From: an uncultured Clostridia bacterium
Lineage (GTDB): Bacteria; Bacillota; Clostridia; Tissierellales; Peptoniphilaceae
Reading direction: 5' to 3'
NCBI GenBank assembly: GCA_947254025.1
Contig: CAMYBS010000023.1
Span: 1-18,047 of the forward strand
DNA length: 18,047 nucleotides
The notes under the pieces are model-generated. The model saw nothing but the letters and a program-made list of their open reading frames with translations, was not told where the DNA came from and ran no database searches. The position numbers and the translations under genes were made by a program. Of the stretch, positions 14,706 to 18,047 are shown piece by piece; within the stretch, counting starts at the first letter, position 1; the number at the start of each line of letters is the position of its first letter.

Positions 14706-14715
14706 TACATTGTCA
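14700..14715. promoter_or_regulatory. Inverted-repeat operator candidate at the relB promoter
   Basis: TGTCAATACATTGTCA is a near-palindrome (inner CAAT-ac-ATTG) overlapping the -35 box. RelB-type antitoxins normally repress their own promoter by binding such repeats, so autoregulation is likely. Confidence 0.4.
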
Positions 14716-14723
14716 TTATTATG

Positions 14724-14746
14724 GCATAAAAAAACTGTGAGAGATG
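14724..14746. repeat. 23-bp direct repeat, right copy
   Basis: Identical to 14344-14366. It forms the left arm region of the terminator that ends the C69 dipeptidase transcript. Confidence 0.9.
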
Positions 14747-14760
14747 AGTCTCACAGTTTT
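14728..14760 (-). terminator. Terminator of the C69 dipeptidase gene
   Basis: A perfect 12-bp stem: AAAACTGTGAGA (14731-14742) with TCTCACAGTTTT (14749-14760), with a T7 run on the minus strand. It lies about 175 bp after the dipeptidase stop, beyond element E, so element E would be transcribed in the 3' untranslated region. Confidence 0.8.
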
Positions 14761-14809
14761 CTTGTTTATATAAGAATTTATTTATTTTGTCGCTCTTGTA
14801 CTACGAGTA

Positions 14810-14923
14810 AATTTCGCCGGAAAAATGAGATGATTTCGCGTTGTACAGAATTTTTACGAATGAGTCGTATGAATAATACGTCGCAGTGAGTAAAAATTCG
14901 AAACTAGCGAAAGGGCTCATTTT
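14810..14923. repeat. Palindromic intergenic element E
   Basis: Nested perfect arms: AAAATGAG (14822-14829) with CTCATTTT (14916-14923); TTTCGC (14834-14839) with GCGAAA (14907-14912); GAATTTTTAC (14848-14857) with GTAAAAATTC (14890-14899); centre CGTAT-gaata-ATACG (14866-14880). The left edge AATTTCGCCGG resembles the left edge of element B (AATTTCGCGG at 16702). It could fold as one long hairpin in the 3' untranslated region of the dipeptidase transcript, or extrude as a cruciform. Confidence 0.7.
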
Positions 14924-14934
14924 AACAAGAAATT

Positions 14935-16413
14935 TTAGGCGTCGCTTCTCGAAAATCCATTCTTCATCAAGCAAGAAGATGTAAACAATACCTTATCCAA
15001 GTAATCCAATGTTTCTTTTTCTACGAAGTCGGATATTTCTTGGTTTGCTTTTTCGAAGAAGGCTTCTTTATCCTTTGCATTTGCGTATTCTTCGTCGAAC
15101 TTGTTGATTAGTTCGTTCATCTTGTTATTGATCTTGATTTGGTAGCGTTCAACGTTGGATGCGTTTTCTGCAAAGTGTGCGTCTGCAAGGGCACCTATGA
15201 TTCTGTTGATCCAGTAGAAGTTGTCTGTCGATGGCTTTGTAACAGCCTTGCCAACGTAGTCTGGAGTCTTAGAAACCTTTGTGTAGAATGGAACTATCGC
15301 GTTGAATACGTTGGAACCAAGTGCTAGCCAGTGAAGTGCTTTCAAGTCGTCTGGCATGTAGCCTCTAACTTGTGTTAAGCCTAAAACGTTGTTTCTGTTT
15401 ATACCTATAGGTCTAAAGATACCTGATTTCATTTCGTCTTTGTGCTTTGCGTAGCAGTCGTATGGTGTACCTTGATAATGGTTTGAAAGTGCCCACTTAA
15501 CTTCTTCTATGGTAATCTTCTTTTCAGGTACCATTGCCCATGGTAGATCGTCATCTGTTGGTCTTAGGTCTGCGTCCATGCCATCCCAGAAGTATGTCTT
15601 TGGATTGAAATAACGAAGTAGAACCCAAGCTCTTGGTGTGTTGTATGTGTGGTCTGAGTCGTCGTGTGAACCGAAGGCATCTCTTGGATTAAAGACCTCT
15701 TCTTCACTCATTCTCTTATCTAGATGTGCTTTTTTAACTAAATCTTTCAATGATTTTGAGCACATGTAGTTTTCTTCTGCGCCATAAGCGTCGTCAAAGT
15801 CGAACTCGTCTATGCCTAGTTGGTTTGGCATGATAACGTAAGCGTTGTCAGGCACTCTCTTTGCCATCCAGTTGTGTCCGCCAATAGTTTCAAGCCACCA
15901 AATTTCGTTTTCGTCTTGGAAAGCGATACCGTTCATCTCGTAAGTACCGTACTTTTCAAGAAGAGCTCCAAGTCTTCTTACACCGTCCTTAGCACTCTTG
16001 ATGTATGGAAGTGTAATAGTAACAAGGTCCTCTTCACCGATGCCACCGAAGTGTTCAGTACCGTCTTTGTCCTTGTGATACTCTACCAATGGGTCAGCTC
16101 CCATAACAAGCTCGTTTGTTGTAAGAGTTTCAGTCGCGTTCATAGTAACGTTTGCTGCGTTTACACCATAAGCACCCCAAATACCCTCACTTGTGTCAGA
16201 GCTTGGAGAGTAAGTGTAGTCCATAGGGTCATCTGGTAAATCGATCTCAACCTTTGAAATCACTGCTTTGTATTTGCGAGGTTGATCCTTTGCCTTCATC
16301 ACTGCAAATCTCTTTGCGCAGAAGATGCCAGATGGTGAGTCCTCATTTCTTGCGACTATAGTTGAGCCGTCGTAGCTCGCATTTTTACCTACTAAGATTG
16401 TTGTACATGCCAT
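14935..16413 (-). CDS. C69-family dipeptidase (PepD-like Ntn hydrolase)
   Basis: 492 residues, AAGGAG before the ATG at 16413. The N-terminus MACTTILVGKNASYDGST followed by ARNEDS (21-26) is the C69/PepD signature. Cys3 becomes the N-terminal nucleophile after removal of the first two residues, and the Asn/Glu/Asp cluster completes the active site. Further family blocks are NMNATETLT-like NVTMNATETL (about 88-97), GIAFQDENEIWWLETIGGH (about 157-175) and DEFDFDDAYG. Length is close to the usual for the family. It splits dipeptides, probably in the cytoplasm since no signal peptide is present. It is monocistronic, with element D in its leader and element E after its stop. Confidence 0.93.
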   Translation of the reverse strand: MACTTILVGKNASYDGSTIVARNEDSPSGIFCAKRFAVMKAKDQPRKYKAVISKVEIDLPDDPMDYTYSPSSDTSEGIWGAYGVNAANVTMNATETLTTNELVMGADPLVEYHKDKDGTEHFGGIGEEDLVTITLPYIKSAKDGVRRLGALLEKYGTYEMNGIAFQDENEIWWLETIGGHNWMAKRVPDNAYVIMPNQLGIDEFDFDDAYGAEENYMCSKSLKDLVKKAHLDKRMSEEEVFNPRDAFGSHDDSDHTYNTPRAWVLLRYFNPKTYFWDGMDADLRPTDDDLPWAMVPEKKITIEEVKWALSNHYQGTPYDCYAKHKDEMKSGIFRPIGINRNNVLGLTQVRGYMPDDLKALHWLALGSNVFNAIVPFYTKVSKTPDYVGKAVTKPSTDNFYWINRIIGALADAHFAENASNVERYQIKINNKMNELINKFDEEYANAKDKEAFFEKANQEISDFVEKETLDYLDKVLFTSSCLMKNGFSRSDA

Positions 16414-16436
16414 AATATCTCTCCTTTTCTTTTGCT

Positions 16437-16538
16437 TTAAAATGCGCCCTTACGCTTGTTCGCTCTTCGGTAATGCTCGAGTATGCCATATACACTCCGC
16501 TTACCTCAGAGCTCCACGTCGCGTAATCATCGCATTTT
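16437..16538. repeat. Palindromic element D in the leader of the C69 dipeptidase gene
   Basis: Nested perfect arms: AAAATGCG (16439-16446) with CGCATTTT (16531-16538); TTACGC (16450-16455) with GCGTAA (16521-16526); GGTAA (16469-16473) with TTACC (16501-16505); centre GTAT-gccat-ATAC (16481-16493). It ends about 10 bp from the ribosome binding site of the dipeptidase gene. If the promoter at 16603-16630 is right, it is part of that mRNA and might affect translation or stability. Confidence 0.65.
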
Positions 16539-16602
16539 CTTAGCAAAACAATTTATATTTTACACAATATTTTTACCCATTCTAATAAAAAAGACTACAC
16601 AT

Positions 16603-16630
16603 TTTATAATATAGCCTTTAAATATGTCTA
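16603..16630 (-). promoter_or_regulatory. Promoter candidate for the C69 dipeptidase gene
   Basis: TAGACA (16630-16625), 16 bp, TATAAA (16608-16603) on the minus strand, in an AT-rich stretch (16546-16700) that otherwise shows nothing. The leader would be about 180 nt and include element D. AT-rich DNA gives such matches easily, so this is tentative. Confidence 0.35.
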
Positions 16631-16701
16631 ATTGGAATAAAATTTTAATTTAATGTTTTATATAAAGTATTTCAAATAAATTTCTTTATTCACTATGCCT
16701 T

Positions 16702-16826
16702 AATTTCGCGGAGAAATTTGATGCATGAGACGAAGTCTAGGCAGAGACACGACCGATTCGTACATAGGCGTACGTTGAGGGAGTGTCGAGTCCGTAACGA
16801 GTTTCAGGCGCAAATTTAACGCGAAA
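16702..16826. repeat. Palindromic element B, overlapping the end of the PTS gene
   Basis: Arms: TTTCGCG (16704-16710) with CGCGAAA (16820-16826); AAATTTG (16714-16720) with CAAATTT (16811-16817); GACAC (16746-16750) with GTGTC (16783-16787); centre CGTAC-ataggc-GTACG (16759-16774). The minus strand of the centre matches element A at 5310-5347 (CTCCCTCAACGTAC, hairpin of the same 5-bp stem and 6-nt loop, then TCGGTCG). The right end covers the last codons and the stop of the PTS IIC gene. Confidence 0.68.
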
Positions 16827-17838
16827 GTAATAGGTCGTCGTCACTCACCCATCCCACTCTTTTAAATAAATTATGGAATAGTAGTGACAACACTGCTGGT
16901 AAAATAATATATGTCAATAGAGCGCCAATCATTGTCATGGTCATATCTTCCCCTTGCATTGCATTAAAGGTTTCTAAAATTCCGACTAATCCTGAAGTTC
17001 CCATTCCAGCTCCTAGCGGAGTATTTTTTAATTGAAATACACATGTCGCGATGGGTCCAGTTATCATCGATGCAAGTGACGGCGCAAGCCATATCTTCCA
17101 ATTCTTCACTATGTTTGGTATTTGTAGCATGCTAGTGCCAAGTCCTTGAGCAAGAAGGCCGTCGAAGCGGTTCACCTTGAAGCTGATTACCGCAAAGCCC
17201 ACCATTTGCGCGCAGCAGCCAGCAGTCGCAGCGCCTGCAGCGAGGTCACTTAGTCCAAGCATCATGCAAAGAGCCGCAGACGATATTGGGAGCGTCAAAA
17301 CCATTCCAACTATCAATGAGACTATTATCCCCATGAAGAATGGTCTTAGCTTAGTCGCTTCGATGATGATATCTCCTAGTCCCACCATCATCATGTTGAT
17401 GGAAGGGCCGACGAATTTTGCGATCGCGAAGCCCGATAGTATGACTGTAAGCGGTGTTGCGATGATGTCGATCATGGTCTCCTTCGAGATGAGTTTACCG
17501 AGCTCGATTGCAACGACTGAGGCGATAAGGCAGCCAACAGGTCCACCGAGTTCATTGCCAATGTAGCCTACTGCGAGCGACGAGAGCATAACAAGGTTCG
17601 GCGCCTTTAGCGCAACCCCTATCGCCGCGGCGATGGCAGGGCCAGTCATGTTTTTGCAAAGCGGCCAAAGCTCCTCAGAGAGAAATTTTAATCCTGTGTG
17701 AGTGCCGATTGTGTTAAGTATGGTGCCGATAAGTAGCGATGCGAACAGACCCATCGCCATGTTGCCAAGTACATCAATAAGGTAGACCTTGTATGAGATA
17801 AGTACGTTCTTCTTGTGTAAAAATTCTTTTATTTTCAT
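16816..17838 (-). CDS. PfoR-type PTS IIC membrane protein (PTS_EIIC_2 family)
   Basis: 340 residues, AAAGGAG before the ATG at 17838. About eight to ten hydrophobic helices. Family marks: LCKNMTGPAIAAAIGVALKAP (about 60-80, read here in parts), YIGNELGGPVGCL near 91-103, VVAIELGKLIS, and NTPLGAGMGTSGLVG near 278-292, typical of the COG3641/PfoR group. PfoR was named as a regulator of perfringolysin O in Clostridium perfringens, but these proteins look like the membrane part of a sugar phosphotransferase system. No IIA or IIB gene is adjacent, so the substrate and phosphate donor must be elsewhere, or the protein has another role. The last two residues (Ser-Arg) and stop codon are encoded within element B. 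Confidence 0.88.
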   Translation of the reverse strand: MKIKEFLHKKNVLISYKVYLIDVLGNMAMGLFASLLIGTILNTIGTHTGLKFLSEELWPLCKNMTGPAIAAAIGVALKAPNLVMLSSLAVGYIGNELGGPVGCLIASVVAIELGKLISKETMIDIIATPLTVILSGFAIAKFVGPSINMMMVGLGDIIIEATKLRPFFMGIIVSLIVGMVLTLPISSAALCMMLGLSDLAAGAATAGCCAQMVGFAVISFKVNRFDGLLAQGLGTSMLQIPNIVKNWKIWLAPSLASMITGPIATCVFQLKNTPLGAGMGTSGLVGILETFNAMQGEDMTMTMIGALLTYIILPAVLSLLFHNLFKRVGWVSDDDLLLSR

Positions 17839-17860
17839 TTGATCAATCTCCTTTTTTGAT

Positions 17861-17888
17861 ATTATAGCACTAATAATTTTTATGTGAA
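17861..17888 (-). promoter_or_regulatory. Promoter of the PTS IIC gene
   Basis: TTCACA (17888-17883), a 16-bp spacer and TATAAT (17866-17861) on the minus strand. The start codon is only about 23 bp beyond the -10 box, giving a leader of about 15 nt. The -35 box matches the consensus at 5 of 6 positions. Confidence 0.65.
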
Positions 17889-18001
17889 GGGATTTTTTGC
17901 CATTTTTTCACGATTTTGAAAACTTATTAATATTTAATTTTATCTTTGTTAGTTCTATGTGAATGTTTTAACTTTCTTGTTAAAGCAATCCCTTTGGGAA
18001 G

Positions 18002-18038
18002 ATTTGTCAAGGACATAAACAAAATTTCTTTGACAAAT
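18002..18038. repeat. Inverted repeat at the window edge
   Basis: ATTTGTCAA (18002-18010) and TTGACAAAT (18030-18038) are perfect complements separated by 19 bp. TTGACA (18030-18035) could be the -35 box of a rightward gene beyond the window. The rest of 17889-18047 is AT-rich and shows no gene. Confidence 0.4.
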
Positions 18039-18047
18039 TTATATCTT

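Overview
The window looks like chromosome from a low-GC, single-membrane (Firmicutes-type) anaerobe. Genes have strong AGGAG-type ribosome binding sites, sigma-A-like promoters, a Gram-positive lipobox lipoprotein, and a secreted beta-helix protein with a Listeria-Bacteroides repeat and no outer-membrane machinery. The gene styles resemble Tissierellia/Peptoniphilaceae or nearby Clostridia. That placement is an impression from protein style, not a database result. No rRNA, tRNA, CRISPR array, phage or transposase gene was seen.

Layout. (1) 1-1609, minus strand: a surface protein cut by the window edge (signal peptide, PMP-like beta-helix repeats, Listeria-Bacteroides repeats). Its promoter spacer carries an 8-G run, a classic setting for phase variation. 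(2) 1854-5223, plus: two overlapping ABC transporter half-genes of CydD/CydC type, then at 5475-5951 a small cysteine-rich YgbA/nitrous-oxide-stimulated-promoter family protein, suggesting a redox or nitrosative-stress theme. (3) 6149-10450: a TetR-family regulator divergent from an MMPL/RND exporter and a secreted coiled-coil partner, with a 19-bp palindromic operator candidate between them. (4) 14231-10620, minus: a five-gene zinc/manganese uptake operon running small Cys-motif membrane protein, His-rich binding lipoprotein, ATPase, permease, membrane-anchored CC-motif protein. It is driven by a consensus promoter and its genes overlap or abut. (5) 14404-14655: an orphan RelB/DinJ antitoxin lying between two nearly identical terminators. 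(6) 14935-16413: a C69 dipeptidase. (7) 16816-17838: a lone PfoR-type PTS IIC membrane protein.

The intergenic DNA is not empty. At least five gaps (5225-5431, 6004-6127, 14810-14923, 16437-16538, 16702-16826) hold elements of about 100-200 bp built as nested inverted repeats around a small central hairpin of the form GTAY-(5-6 nt)-RTAC. Two of them share a clear primary-sequence core in opposite orientation. They sit mostly at gene 3' ends, and one supplies the stop codon of the PTS gene. Together with the G-tract promoter and the zinc operon's two unusual Cys-motif accessory proteins, these are the best candidates here for something not well described.
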